From positions 1 through 64,000 of the forward strand of contig NZ_CAKMSR010000007.1 in NCBI RefSeq assembly GCF_928381705.1: a stretch of DNA of 64,000 nt. Reading direction: 5' to 3'. The translations under genes and the position numbers were made by a program. Below the pieces are notes generated by a model. That model made no database searches and was not told where the DNA came from. It was given only the letters and a program-made list of their open reading frames with translations. Positions 41,471-51,145 of the stretch are shown piece by piece. Every line of letters begins with the position of its first letter. Position 1 is the first letter of the stretch. This DNA is from Rothia nasimurium (lineage in GTDB: Bacteria > Actinomycetota > Actinomycetes > Actinomycetales > Micrococcaceae).

Positions 41471-44311
41471 ATGCCAGATAAGGACGCCACCCCCCGCCCC
41501 GGTTACCGCGAGCAGCTGACTCTGGGGGCGCGTCCGCTCGACGCTCCCGGCGCACCGGTCACCGACCGGCAGGCCCGCGATATCGCCAGCGGCCGCCGCA
41601 CCTGGCACCGGAAGGCATCTAAGCCGGTATCAGTGTGGATGCTCGCCCTCTTCATCACGCTCATGACCCACAGGTGGATCCCTGAATCCCTCTGGCTGAT
41701 GGTTCACATGGTCACCCTGGGTCTGATTACCAACTCGATTCTGGTCTGGTCCCAGCACTTTACCGAGGCCCTGCTCAAGCATAAGCTCCCCGATAGCGCC
41801 AGGCCCGTGCAGCTGGCCCGCATCTACACCTTGAACGCCTCAATGGTGGTGCTCATGGTGGGCGTGGCCTTTTCCCTCTACCCGCTGACCGTGCTGGGCT
41901 CGGTAGGCGTAGGTGCTGTGGTCACCTGGCACGGGGTCGCCCTGTTACAGCAGATGCGTACTGCCCTACCCGCCCGCTTCGGGGTGACGATTCGCTACTA
42001 CATTGCAGCCTCCTGGCTACTGCCGGTGGGTGCTACTTTTGGTACCCTGCTGGCCTATGACGGGCTGAGTGCCACCTGGCACGGCCGTCTCCTACTGGCC
42101 CACGAGGCTATCAACGTTCTGGGCTTTGTGGGTATCACGGTGGTGGGTACCCTGATGACCCTCTGGCCGACCATGCTGCGCACGGTCATGGTGCCGGACG
42201 CCGTCGTCCGCTCCACCCGCGCCCTGGCAGGCCTGTGTGCGGGGTTGGGGCTCACTGTGGCTGGCGCCCTGGCAGGTCTCACCTGGCTGGCTGTTACCGG
42301 CCTGCTGCTCTATGCCGGTGCCCTGGGGCTAGTTCTTGCCCTCATGGTGCGCACCACCACCGCCAAGAAGCCTGCCGACTACGCGACTTTCTCGGTAGCT
42401 GCTGGTATGGTCTGGCTGACCGCGGGCGTCCTTTTCTCTGCCTACCTGGTCGCGACCTCACCCTTTGACTCCCTGACCCTGCGCCCGGTCACCCCCATGT
42501 TTGTTGCCGGCTTCCTGGCTCAGACCCTACTGGGTGCCATGACCTACCTACTGCCTGCCCGTATGGGCGGCGGCCCCAAGGCCGTCCGCGCCGCCAACAA
42601 GGAGTTCAACCGTTTCGCTGCGGGCCGCGCCGTCATGGTCAACCTCTCCCTGCTGATCTTCATCCTGCCGGTTTCCCTCACCGGCTCTTGGGTGCGCACC
42701 GGCGCCTCCCTGCTCGGAGCCTTTACCCTCTTCGCCTTCATCCCCCTCATGATGCGCGGGGTGCGGGCCTCCGTCAGTGCGCGCAAGGCCATGATTCAGG
42801 CCCGAGCCCGCGGCGAGGCGCCCACCCCCGACCCCGAGGCGCTCGCGCCGACTCCCGTACCCCACCTGCGCAATGCCCTCATCGGTGCCCTGGCTGTGGC
42901 TCTGATCGTAGCCTTAGGGGTCGCGGTTGACCCGGCGGCCCGCGCCCGACTTGCCGCGCCCTCGTCCGCCGGGAGTGCCACCGGCCAGACCACCACCCTG
43001 GCCGTCGAAGCCACCGCCGACATGCGCTTTACCCCCGACACCGCAGAGGTTCCGGTAGGCAACCGCCTGGTCATTGAGGTCACCAACACCGACACCAAGA
43101 ACGCCCACGACCTAACTTTCTCCAACGGAGCCACCACCGGCCGCATCGACCCCCGGGCAACCAAGAGCGTGGACGTCGGCATCATCACCGGTGACCTAGA
43201 GGGCTGGTGCTCGGTGGTCGGGCACAAGGCTATGGGTATGACCTTCACGGTGGTAGCAAGCGGGGCGGACGCCGCCCAGGCGGGCACCAGCGCCGCCGAT
43301 AGTTCAGCCCACGCCGGGCACAGCACCGGCGGGGTGACCAACTCGGTACTAGCCCCCACCGATATTGACCTGCAGGGCGATATCTCTGAAAGCTACCAGA
43401 CCCGCGACGCCACCCTGGCTCCCGTAGCCGACGGTGAAAGCATCGACGGCCGCACCGTGCACCGCCAGACCCTGGATGTGCAGGAACTCCCCCGCGAAAT
43501 CGCCCCCGGGGTCAACCTCAACGCCTGGACCTTCAACGGCTCCTACATGGGCCCCACCCTGCGCGGGCGCGTGGGCGATATTTTTGAAATTACACTCGTC
43601 AACAACGGGAGCATGGGGCACTCGGTAGACTTCCACGCCGGAACCGTCTCCCCCGATGAGGTTATGCGCACCATTGCCCCCGGTGAATCCCTCACCTACC
43701 GCTTTGAAGCCGTGCGTTCGGGCATCTGGCTCTACCACTGCTCCACCATGCCCATGAGTACCCACCTGGCAGCGGGGATGTTTGGGGCGGTCATTATCGA
43801 CCCCGCCGACCTGCCCCAGGTCGACCGCGAATACCTGCTGGTGCAGTCAGAGGTAGCCCTGACCGAAACCACGAGCACCCAAACTTCCACCGCCAACCCG
43901 GGCGAGGGCGTCCTCACCGACATCTCGCCCGAGGGGCTGGCCGCAGGCACCCCTACCCTCACCCTCTTCAACGGCCACGCCACCCAATACCTGCGCGACC
44001 CCCTCACCGCCCGCGTCGGCGAGCGCGTGCGCATCTGGGTACTCAACGCCGGACCCAACGGTGAGCTGAGCTTCCACGTGGTGGGTAGCCAGTTCGACAC
44101 GGTCTACAAGGAAGGCGGCTACCTACTACAGGACGGCGTAGACGCATTTGGTTCCAGCGGGGGCGGCGCCCAAGCCCTCGACCTTTCAGCCGCCCAGGGC
44201 GGCTTCGTCGAAATGGTCTTTACCGAACCGGGCACCTACACCTTCGTCAACCACAACTTTGCCGCCGCCGAACGCGGGGCCCGCGGGCAGATCACCGTCG
44301 CCGGCAGCTAG
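41471..44311 (+). CDS. nirK: Membrane-cupredoxin-copper nitrite reductase fusion
   Basis: 946 residues in three parts. Residues 50-480 hold about 11 membrane helices. Residues 515-600 are a cupredoxin with a complete type 1 copper site (H546, C580, H585, and M588 or M590). From about 640 to the end comes a two-domain NirK: type 1 ligands H717, C757, H765, M770; type 2 ligands H722, H756, H928; catalytic D720 and H869. All copper and proton-relay residues are therefore present, and it should reduce nitrite to nitric oxide outside the membrane, with the inner cupredoxin passing electrons. Linkers are rich in alanine, serine and proline; a short H/G/S-rich stretch (AHAGHSTGG, near 620) could bind copper. 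The ribosome site is GGAG. A multicopper oxidase label is the alternative, but the residue pattern favours NirK. Confidence 0.88.
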   Translation: MPDKDATPRPGYREQLTLGARPLDAPGAPVTDRQARDIASGRRTWHRKASKPVSVWMLALFITLMTHRWIPESLWLMVHMVTLGLITNSILVWSQHFTEALLKHKLPDSARPVQLARIYTLNASMVVLMVGVAFSLYPLTVLGSVGVGAVVTWHGVALLQQMRTALPARFGVTIRYYIAASWLLPVGATFGTLLAYDGLSATWHGRLLLAHEAINVLGFVGITVVGTLMTLWPTMLRTVMVPDAVVRSTRALAGLCAGLGLTVAGALAGLTWLAVTGLLLYAGALGLVLALMVRTTTAKKPADYATFSVAAGMVWLTAGVLFSAYLVATSPFDSLTLRPVTPMFVAGFLAQTLLGAMTYLLPARMGGGPKAVRAANKEFNRFAAGRAVMVNLSLLIFILPVSLTGSWVRTGASLLGAFTLFAFIPLMMRGVRASVSARKAMIQARARGEAPTPDPEALAPTPVPHLRNALIGALAVALIVALGVAVDPAARARLAAPSSAGSATGQTTTLAVEATADMRFTPDTAEVPVGNRLVIEVTNTDTKNAHDLTFSNGATTGRIDPRATKSVDVGIITGDLEGWCSVVGHKAMGMTFTVVASGADAAQAGTSAADSSAHAGHSTGGVTNSVLAPTDIDLQGDISESYQTRDATLAPVADGESIDGRTVHRQTLDVQELPREIAPGVNLNAWTFNGSYMGPTLRGRVGDIFEITLVNNGSMGHSVDFHAGTVSPDEVMRTIAPGESLTYRFEAVRSGIWLYHCSTMPMSTHLAAGMFGAVIIDPADLPQVDREYLLVQSEVALTETTSTQTSTANPGEGVLTDISPEGLAAGTPTLTLFNGHATQYLRDPLTARVGERVRIWVLNAGPNGELSFHVVGSQFDTVYKEGGYLLQDGVDAFGSSGGGAQALDLSAAQGGFVEMVFTEPGTYTFVNHNFAAAERGARGQITVAGS

Positions 44312-44452
44312 AGCTGGCTTAAAGTCGCGGACGCCGCCACCAGCGGGCATCTGGCAGTAGCCCCTAGTGCCGGGGTTGGGTGCATCACCCTAGGGTGTGT
44401 AGGGCGGGTGAGCGCCTGACGAGCAGGAGGGTTTTCCAGTAGTCTTGACCTG

Positions 44453-45070
44453 ATGACAAGTGAACGCACCAAGCCCAATCTAGCCCTGCGCATCGGCGCA
44501 GGACTGGTCGCGCACTGGCAAATTGTGGCATCAGCAGTGCTGATGACAGCCGGTGTCGCGGGGCTTTCTGCTACCTACGAGGACTACTGCGGGCAAACCG
44601 ACCTGGCCTACGCCCCCACCGAGCTGCGGGACGATATTGAAGCTGCAGCCCAAGTTTCTGGCTTCCGGGCAGGCGTTCTGGCAGCCCAGCTAGAAACCGA
44701 GTCAGGCTGGATTACCACCGCCGAATCCCACGCGGGCGCCCACGGCCTAGCCCAGTTCACCCAAGACACCTGGGATATCTGGGGCGAGGGGGACATCAAC
44801 AACCCCGAAGACTCCATCGCCGCCCAGGGCCGCTACCTGGCCTATCTTTCTGAGCGCCTAGCCCCCTACGCCTCGGCTGAAACTTCGCTTCAGGATATCG
44901 TGCTGGCAGGCTACAACGCCGGACCCGGTGCCGTGGAGGAATTTGGTGGCATCCCGCCCTATTTTGAAACCCAGAACTACGTGGTCAAAATCGACGAGCT
45001 GGCCGCCACTAAATACGCGGTCACCTGCGCACCCGACCCCAGCTTCAAGCAGGCTACCCTGGTGCGCTAG
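44453..45070 (+). CDS. Lytic transglycosylase (SLT domain)
   Basis: 205 residues. An N-terminal signal-anchor helix (about 20-42: HWQIVASAVLMTAGVAGL) precedes an SLT fold: catalytic glutamate in QLETESGW (near 80), GAHGLAQFTQDTW (near 95) and AGYNAGPGAVEEFGG (near 150). It cuts peptidoglycan glycan strands. No LysM or other wall-binding domain is attached. Short for the family but complete. Single gene. Confidence 0.88.
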   Translation: MTSERTKPNLALRIGAGLVAHWQIVASAVLMTAGVAGLSATYEDYCGQTDLAYAPTELRDDIEAAAQVSGFRAGVLAAQLETESGWITTAESHAGAHGLAQFTQDTWDIWGEGDINNPEDSIAAQGRYLAYLSERLAPYASAETSLQDIVLAGYNAGPGAVEEFGGIPPYFETQNYVVKIDELAATKYAVTCAPDPSFKQATLVR

Positions 45071-45154
45071 GGGAGCCGTAAAATAAACATCTGTTATACA
45101 TGTTTTGGCCTCTGTGGGCGATAATGGGAAAACCTAACCATTAAGGAGATTCCC

Positions 45155-45556
45155 GTGACCGCTTCGTCCGTTCCCTCAGATCAGCTCTTCCCGCAGGGCA
45201 AGCCCGCCCCTGCCGGTTCTTTCACCGGCCAAGTATATATGCACCCGCTGGCACCCAGCAGCCAGCTCCAGTCGCTTGCCGTTACCTTCGAGGCTGAAGC
45301 CCGCACCAACTGGCACACCCACGACGTTGGCCAGCTCATCGTGGTGACCTCCGGAATCTGCGTCTACCAGCTCGAAGGCCAGGAACCCAAAACCCTCGAG
45401 CCCGGGGAAGCCTTCTTCTTCGAACCCGGCGTCAACCACTGGCACGGGGCCACCAGTGACGGGCCCATGACCCACATCGCCGTCACCCCCTTCAACGAGG
45501 ACGGCGAATTCGTCAACTGGGGCGCCCCCGTCGACGACGCTACCTACACCGGCTAA
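45155..45556 (+). CDS. Cupin-domain protein
   Basis: 133 residues, one conserved beta-barrel. Metal-site motif 1 reads NWHTHDVGQLIVVTSG (two histidines and a glutamine in place of the usual glutamate; near 50-65), and motif 2 PGEAFFFEPGVNHWHGA (near 87-103). Resembles the YhhW/ChrR-like single-cupin (R)-mandelonitrile lyase and carboxymuconolactone-related cupins. Start is GTG, six bases after AAGGAG. A palindromic stretch containing CTGTTATACA lies at 45091-45100 upstream. Confidence 0.85.
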   Translation: MTASSVPSDQLFPQGKPAPAGSFTGQVYMHPLAPSSQLQSLAVTFEAEARTNWHTHDVGQLIVVTSGICVYQLEGQEPKTLEPGEAFFFEPGVNHWHGATSDGPMTHIAVTPFNEDGEFVNWGAPVDDATYTG

Positions 45557-45578
45557 AAGAGCGAAGGCAGCCACAGAC

Positions 45579-45608
45579 TATCCGGGTAGCACTTTGGCTG
45601 CCCGGATA
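45579..45608. terminator. Bidirectional terminator
   Basis: TATCCGGGTAGC / GGCTGCCCGGATA stem between the convergent cupin and P450 genes. Confidence 0.8.
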
Positions 45609-45630
45609 AGCAGCTGCTACTGGCTCTCCC

Positions 45631-46797
45631 CTACCTCATGACAACCTTCACCGAAGAGTACCCAGCCACTGGAAACTGAGCATTCTCAGTAGACTCAACT
45701 ATGATTGACTCCGTCGCTGCAAGCAACTCTTCAACCAGTACGCGCAGCTCCAACCGAGCTAGAGGAGCCCCCGGGCACACGTGAATTCCCGCGCCATAGG
45801 TCAGGTTCATCGACTGATCACGATCAGGACGGTAGTCCAGGGCATCCTCAAAAGCGTCCTCATCCCGGTTCGCCGACGTCCAGTTGATGGTCACCGGGCA
45901 TCCAGCAGGAATCGTACGACCGCCCACCTCAACGTCTGCAGTTGTCACACGGCGGTTCGCAATGAGAGGATCTTGCAAACGCAAGATCTCCTCAACAGCG
46001 TGACCAATATATTCAGGATTCTGCCGCAAACGGTCAGCCTCACCCTGATTCTCACCCAAAAAGTTCACGATGACTCCCACAATGGCCGAAACCGTCGACA
46101 GCTCACCAACAGTCCAGTTTCGGATAAGGGAGACAATCTCTTCATCCGTCATAACACGAGGCTGCTCCCCCGGCAGTTCAACAAGGTCCTGCAGAAGCTC
46201 GGCTGTGACATCCTGAATTTCATGGTTCGCCCGCCGTTCATTCAGAAGGTCGCGAATGTAGCCGTCAAATTCTAAAGCAACTGCAGCGATTTCAGCGCGG
46301 TCACGCTTAAGAGTGGCAGATCGATTCTTGTTCATCCAGGCAATCAGAGCTTCTTCAAGACTCTCTGGCCACCCCATAAAAGCATTTTGCACGCGCATGG
46401 CGTAGCGGGTGGCGAACTCCCCCATGATGTCAACCGTCTCACCACGAGGAGTATCACGAACAAGCTGCCGCACCACTTCACGAATCTGCGGCTCAAAAGC
46501 CTGCATACGTTCTGGGGTAAAGTACTTATCGTTAATCGCTCTGAAAGCAGTGTGTTCGGGCGCGTCCATTCCGTTAGGGACCGCTATGTGGCGGGTCGAC
46601 ACCCGGTTAGAGAACAGTTCAGGATGTTCAAGGGCATACCGGACATCCTCATTTTTGAAGAGGGTGTAGCCCATAAATTCATCGTGAGCAACAGGACACC
46701 GAGCGCGCATAGAATCGTAGGCTGCGATCTGGTCTTCTTGCACTTCGAGCGAGCGGGAGTTCCAGTCGTAGTGTGTTTCGTCAACGTGTTGAGTCAT
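45631..46797 (-). CDS. Cytochrome P450
   Basis: 388 residues, soluble bacterial P450. The heme-binding loop YGAGIHVCPGAPLARLE (Cys near 337), the ExxR pair in EEILRLQ and R of the PERF-like DYRPDR are present. The I-helix, normally AGxDT, reads VGELST, so the acid-alcohol pair is shifted; oxygen activation may differ. No ferredoxin or ferredoxin reductase gene is beside it. The codon use and GC are lower than the neighbours, suggesting acquisition. GGGGAG precedes the ATG. Substrate unknown. Confidence 0.88.
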   Translation of the reverse strand: MTQHVDETHYDWNSRSLEVQEDQIAAYDSMRARCPVAHDEFMGYTLFKNEDVRYALEHPELFSNRVSTRHIAVPNGMDAPEHTAFRAINDKYFTPERMQAFEPQIREVVRQLVRDTPRGETVDIMGEFATRYAMRVQNAFMGWPESLEEALIAWMNKNRSATLKRDRAEIAAVALEFDGYIRDLLNERRANHEIQDVTAELLQDLVELPGEQPRVMTDEEIVSLIRNWTVGELSTVSAIVGVIVNFLGENQGEADRLRQNPEYIGHAVEEILRLQDPLIANRRVTTADVEVGGRTIPAGCPVTINWTSANRDEDAFEDALDYRPDRDQSMNLTYGAGIHVCPGAPLARLELRVLVEELLAATESIIVESTENAQFPVAGYSSVKVVMR

Positions 46798-46988
46798 GAT
46801 TCTCCCCTGACATAACGGTCATTGGTATTAGATATGCAAATTATTGCTATTTTGAACCTATCAGAAGTTATCCAACAAGCGCACCCACATCGCCCGTCTG
46901 CTCAACCACACAGGTGCGTGGGCAGGAGCATAAACAGGGGCTTCACAGGGGGCGGGTTTCGAGCACCCCGAGCCCCCCGCAGTTAAAC

Positions 46989-47020
46989 GTAAAACCCCGC
47001 AGTTAAGTGCGGGGTTTTAC
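46989..47020. terminator. Terminator downstream of the DUF1846 gene
   Basis: GTAAAACCCCGC and its complement (12-bp arms, 8-nt loop). Adjacent repeats of CCCGCAGTTAA allow alternative pairings. The rest of the 272-bp gap up to the P450 start shows nothing I can name. Confidence 0.8.
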
Positions 47021-47069
47021 GCTTAAATGCGGGGTTAAGTGAATCTTAGACCTCAGGACGGCGGGCAGC

Positions 47070-48563
47070 CTAGCGCTTCTGGTAGAGAGCCTTCTTCTGG
47101 AACTTGGGGTCAGAGGTGACCAGCATGCCCAGGGAGCGGAAGACCCCCTCGTCCACCGAACCCAAAATGGTGGTGGTGTGCACGTCAGCCCCACGCAGGT
47201 TCTTAATCTGCTCAAGGGCGGCGCGGGCGTCCTCATCGTGAGCCGCAGAGGTTGAGAGGGCAATCAGCACCTCGTCGGTGTGCAGGCGGGGGTTCTGGCT
47301 ACCCAGGTGCAGGGTCTTCAGGCGCTGGATGGGTTCCAGGGCCTCGTTCGACAGCAGGTGCTTGTTGTCGTCCAAGCCTGCCAGGTGCTTGAGTGCGTTG
47401 AGCAGGGCAACAGCCGAGCAGCCGAGCAGGTCGGTGGTCTTACCGGTGATAATGGTTCCATCTGCCAGCTCGATCGCCGCACCGGGGGCACCGGTGGTTT
47501 CTTCGCGCAGGCGGGCGGGGGTGACGACCGGGCGGTCGGTTTCCTTAATACCGGCCTTGGCCATGACCACGGCAGCGCGGTCCGACTGGGTGGAATCCAG
47601 GCCGCCGCGGGCCTCGTCCACCAGGGCCTTGAAGTAGCGGCGGATAATCTCCTGCTCAGAGGCATAGCGGCAGGCGGCGTCATCAGTGATGCAGTTACCG
47701 GCCATGTTCACACCCATGTCGGTGGGCGACTGGTAGGGGGTGGTGCCGGTCATCTTCTGCAGCAACACCTTGAGCAGCGGGAAAGCCTCAACGTCGCGGT
47801 TGTAGTTGACGGTGGACTCACCGTAGGCGGTCAGGTGGAAATGGTCGATAACGTTAGCGTCATCGAGATCAACGGTCGCAGCCTCGTAGGCCAGGTTAAC
47901 CGGGTGTTCCAGGGGCAGGTTCCAGATGGGGAAGGTCTCAAACTTGGCGTAGCCAGCCTTCACACCGCGCTTGTTCTCGTGGTAGACCTGCGACAGGGCG
48001 GTTGCCAGCTTGCCGGAACCGGGGCCGGGAGCGGTAACAACCACCAGGTTACGGGTGGTTTCAGCGAACTCGTTGCGGCCCAGGCCGTCCTCGCTCACGA
48101 TCAGGTCGGTGTTGGTGGGGTAACCGGGAATGACGCGGTGACGCGAAACCTTCAGGCCCAGGCGCTCCAGGCGCTGCTTGAAGGCAACGGCCTTGGCGTT
48201 GTCGTCCTCCATCTGGGTGAGCACCACGTGCTCGACCAGGAAGCCGCGGTCGCGGAAGACATCGACCAGGCGCAGCACGTCGTCCTCGTAGGTAATGCCC
48301 AGGTCAGCACGGATTTTGTTGCGCTGCAGGTCTTTGGCGTTGAGGCAGATAAGAATTTCTACCTCGTCGCGGATTTGCTCCAGCATCGCAATCTTGTTGT
48401 CGGGCGTGAAGCCGGGTAGCACACGGGAGGCGTGCATGTCGTCAAAGAGTTTGCCACCCATTTCGAGGTAGAGCTTGCCGCCGATTTCTTCGCGGCGCTC
48501 CTGGATGTGTCGAGACTGCATCTCGATGTACTTCTCACGGTCAAAACCAATTTTGTTCACCAT
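47070..48563 (-). CDS. DUF1846 family protein
   Basis: 497 residues, full length for DUF1846 ([16 protein letters not shown] at the start; [22 protein letters not shown] near 178-199 looks like a nucleotide-binding loop; later EEIVR-like helices). A structure exists for this family but no established role that I can name; a part in nucleotide or zinc handling has been proposed only by analogy. ATG 48563 is preferred to an upstream frame. Single gene. Confidence 0.85.
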   Translation of the reverse strand: MVNKIGFDREKYIEMQSRHIQERREEIGGKLYLEMGGKLFDDMHASRVLPGFTPDNKIAMLEQIRDEVEILICLNAKDLQRNKIRADLGITYEDDVLRLVDVFRDRGFLVEHVVLTQMEDDNAKAVAFKQRLERLGLKVSRHRVIPGYPTNTDLIVSEDGLGRNEFAETTRNLVVVTAPGPGSGKLATALSQVYHENKRGVKAGYAKFETFPIWNLPLEHPVNLAYEAATVDLDDANVIDHFHLTAYGESTVNYNRDVEAFPLLKVLLQKMTGTTPYQSPTDMGVNMAGNCITDDAACRYASEQEIIRRYFKALVDEARGGLDSTQSDRAAVVMAKAGIKETDRPVVTPARLREETTGAPGAAIELADGTIITGKTTDLLGCSAVALLNALKHLAGLDDNKHLLSNEALEPIQRLKTLHLGSQNPRLHTDEVLIALSTSAAHDEDARAALEQIKNLRGADVHTTTILGSVDEGVFRSLGMLVTSDPKFQKKALYQKR

Positions 48564-48640
48564 GGAATTCAAGCCTATCAAGACCATGGGTGCGAGCGCC
48601 CGCGCCCCGACCGCGTGGCGGCGGTGAGAGCGGGCACGCT

Positions 48641-49372
48641 TTACTTCTCTAGGTGCAGTAGCCGCTCGGGGTAGTCGGTAAAGACACCGGTGGCGCCCCA
48701 GTTTTTCAGCTCGTTGGCGCGGGCGGGGCTGTTGACCGTCCAGACGTTAACCTCGTACCCGGCTTCGCGCAGGGCGCGGACGGTCGCGCGGGTCAGGCCC
48801 CGGTCTTCCAGGTGAGCGGCGCTGGCACCGATGAGTTCTAGAACGGAGCGCCAGTCAGGCTGGAACATCTCGGTGACGAAGAGGGCCCCCACCGCATACT
48901 GCGGGGCGCGGCGTTTGAACTCGGCCAGGAGCAGGTGGTTGAAGGATGAGACGATTACCTCTCGCCCCGGCAGCAGGCGGGCCAGCTCTTCAATAACCCG
49001 GTCAACCAGCAGACGGGAACGCTCTGCCCCCTGTTCGTTGGATTTCAGTTCGATGTTGAGGTTGAGCCCGCGCTCATTGGCCAGATCAATCAGCTGGGCC
49101 AGAGTGGGCACTGCCTCCCCCGCCGTGTCGGGCGAAAACCAGGCGCCGGCGTCCGCCCGAGATAGCTGCTCGGCGGTGTAGCTGTAGAGGGGGCCGGTGA
49201 GGTTGGTGGTGCGGTCGAGATCGGTGTCGTGCAGAAGGACGGGCGTGCCGCAGGCGGCGATGTCAACGTCGGTTTCGACCCAGGTCGCGCCGGAGTCAGC
49301 GGCGGCGGTGAAGGCGGCGAGGGTGTTTTCAGGGCGGGTTCCGGACGCCCCGCGGTGAGCAAAAATACGCAT
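48641..49372 (-). CDS. Glycerophosphodiester phosphodiesterase
   Basis: 243 residues, GDPD TIM barrel. [19 protein letters not shown] (residues 3-21) gives the first catalytic histidine and glutamate; [17 protein letters not shown] gives the metal-binding glutamate/aspartate and second histidine; ELKSN gives the later glutamate and lysine. No signal peptide, so it works on deacylated phospholipid headgroups in the cytosol. ATG 49372; a longer frame reaches into the upstream hairpin region. Confidence 0.93.
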   Translation of the reverse strand: MRIFAHRGASGTRPENTLAAFTAAADSGATWVETDVDIAACGTPVLLHDTDLDRTTNLTGPLYSYTAEQLSRADAGAWFSPDTAGEAVPTLAQLIDLANERGLNLNIELKSNEQGAERSRLLVDRVIEELARLLPGREVIVSSFNHLLLAEFKRRAPQYAVGALFVTEMFQPDWRSVLELIGASAAHLEDRGLTRATVRALREAGYEVNVWTVNSPARANELKNWGATGVFTDYPERLLHLEK

Positions 49373-49425
49373 GGCACCAGTATGGGGCAGGGAGGTTAAC
49401 GAAAGGTGCCCCATCGTAGGCCTCT

Positions 49426-49485
49426 GTGCAGGGTTCTCGGCGTGTGTGCAGGGAAAACCCTGCACACACCCTAGGAACCTTGCAC
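49426..49485 (-). terminator. Nested terminator after mcrC
   Basis: An inner GTGTGTGCAGGG-AAAA-CCCTGCACACAC hairpin lies inside outer arms GTGCAGGGTTC / GGAACCTTGCAC. About 30 bp past the mcrC stop. Confidence 0.75.
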
Positions 49486-49517
49486 CCGCTGGATATGGCT
49501 CTCAGGAGAACAGCTGG

Positions 49518-51143
49518 CTAAGAGCCACGAAAGATCTCACGAATACGTTCCCGATATGCCTCAGCCAAGCTAAAGTCCACAGCATCAGGGCTAGGAAAGG
49601 GCAGGGAAAGGACGCCGATACGGTTCCAGTCTTCGGACTTTTGGGGCTGCCTCTCTTCCCTGCCGATACCATAACCTGGAGGTGCCAGGAAGAGAGAGGA
49701 AACCTTGTTGCACTGAGATCCTCCGCCAGACGCCTCTTGCTCGGCAACCGCTAGCTCTGGATAGATCAAAAAAGCACTGCACCCCATCCGGTAGGAGTAG
49801 GTAGTGAGCTGATACTGGTCACTCATACTAGCCCGAGTAATAGACCCCTTAGAGAACTTATACTTGGCATCAAATACCATGGTCTTCTGCTGGGTAGTAA
49901 CGATAAGGTCAGGTGTTTTGGGGGTAACGAAAGCGCTCTTCTTACCGTCGTAGTAAAGATAGAGTTTCTTTTGCTCATCCACCGTAGCCTCATCGACACT
50001 TTGCCGCATGTAACCAGCAACAATCTTTTCCCACAGGTCGCTGGTGGTGTATTTGATGTTGGCGATGACACCACCCTCCGTGAGGGGTTCTTCAACGCCG
50101 AGCCCGAAGTGCTCGCTGATGATTGCCCGGCCCAGGAAGTAGGCCTTCTTCAAGTCTGCACTCAGCCGAGCTAGTTCATTAGCGGCGATGCTGCTCGTGA
50201 GGAGTGTTAAAGGCTGAATCAGGCGGACGTCTCGAATGTGGGCATCAACTTCAACAGCGGCATCTAGGGTTCTTTGGTTGTTGCTGGTGGCAGCAAGCTG
50301 GGTAGCGGCGCGAATGACCTGCCAGATGTAACTATCGGTTGTGAGAGCATCAAACTCGCACAGGATAGGCATACGTCGCTGGATTTTACGGTCAACGAGC
50401 CCTCTTGGCACCATGCGTCCCCGCACGAACCCCAGCTCTTCCTGAACGGGTAAGAAGGTGGGTTTACGGTGGCGAACGGCTTCAAGGGCATAGCGGACGA
50501 ACTGGGCGTAAAAAACTTCACGCATAGCAGGAATATTCGGGAAGAGTTCTATGCCTGAAGGCGGAAAGTCGCGGTGACCGGCAACCCTGCTGGGGTGCTG
50601 GTCGTAGTGGGAGAGCATGTACCACATGAGCTTGGCGTGGTCGTCCTCTAAGGGCTTGAGTTCGACTTTGTGGGGGTCTTTTCCGGGTTGCGTGACTTCC
50701 TGCCAGAGAGGGTCTACCTCGCCGTCTTCCCTATCGTCTTCCTCACCGTGTTGTTTTACTTCTGATACAAGCTCAGTTTCTTGGGTTTCTTCTTCAAATT
50801 CAGTTGAGTTTGGGGTGGCGACAGCTAGGCATTTAGCCCATTCGTCCGGAAGTTGGAGGGTGTCCATCTCGTAGAGATAGCTGTGCCAAGTATCTTTCCC
50901 CTCGTGCTCTGAGGTGCTGAGGTCTGGGAGGGTACGCAGGAGCTTGAAGTCTTTCTCCTTGCGACCTTTACCCTCGTCGAGCCACTCTTTTCGAAGTTTC
51001 TTGTAGTCTGACCAGATTTTGGGGAGGACGTGCAGCGTAAGGGTGGTTGGGCCAGTAGGGTTTTCTTCCCCCACCAGCCTCAGCACGGTGATTCCGATAC
51101 CGTTGCCCTTCCCGCTCACACGGAAATAGCGGTAGGCGGTCAT
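49518..51143 (-). CDS. mcrC: McrC-like subunit of a type IV modification-dependent restriction system
   Basis: 541 residues. The McrC family supplies the nuclease to the McrB GTPase motor. A PD-(D/E)xK site is visible late in the protein (TPDLIVTTQQKTMVFDAKYK: aspartate, then D-A-K, near 410-430). The N-terminal domain and the acidic middle (HGEEDDREDGEVD, near 135) are variable as usual. It starts 2 bp after the mcrB stop and is surely translated with it. The system should cut foreign DNA with modified cytosines. Confidence 0.88.
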   Translation of the reverse strand: MTAYRYFRVSGKGNGIGITVLRLVGEENPTGPTTLTLHVLPKIWSDYKKLRKEWLDEGKGRKEKDFKLLRTLPDLSTSEHEGKDTWHSYLYEMDTLQLPDEWAKCLAVATPNSTEFEEETQETELVSEVKQHGEEDDREDGEVDPLWQEVTQPGKDPHKVELKPLEDDHAKLMWYMLSHYDQHPSRVAGHRDFPPSGIELFPNIPAMREVFYAQFVRYALEAVRHRKPTFLPVQEELGFVRGRMVPRGLVDRKIQRRMPILCEFDALTTDSYIWQVIRAATQLAATSNNQRTLDAAVEVDAHIRDVRLIQPLTLLTSSIAANELARLSADLKKAYFLGRAIISEHFGLGVEEPLTEGGVIANIKYTTSDLWEKIVAGYMRQSVDEATVDEQKKLYLYYDGKKSAFVTPKTPDLIVTTQQKTMVFDAKYKFSKGSITRASMSDQYQLTTYSYRMGCSAFLIYPELAVAEQEASGGGSQCNKVSSLFLAPPGYGIGREERQPQKSEDWNRIGVLSLPFPSPDAVDFSLAEAYRERIREIFRGS

Positions 51144-51145
51144 GA

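Noticed and set aside
47280..48419. Plus-strand frame of 379 codons
   Set aside because: Antisense of the DUF1846 gene with no start signal or recognisable domain.
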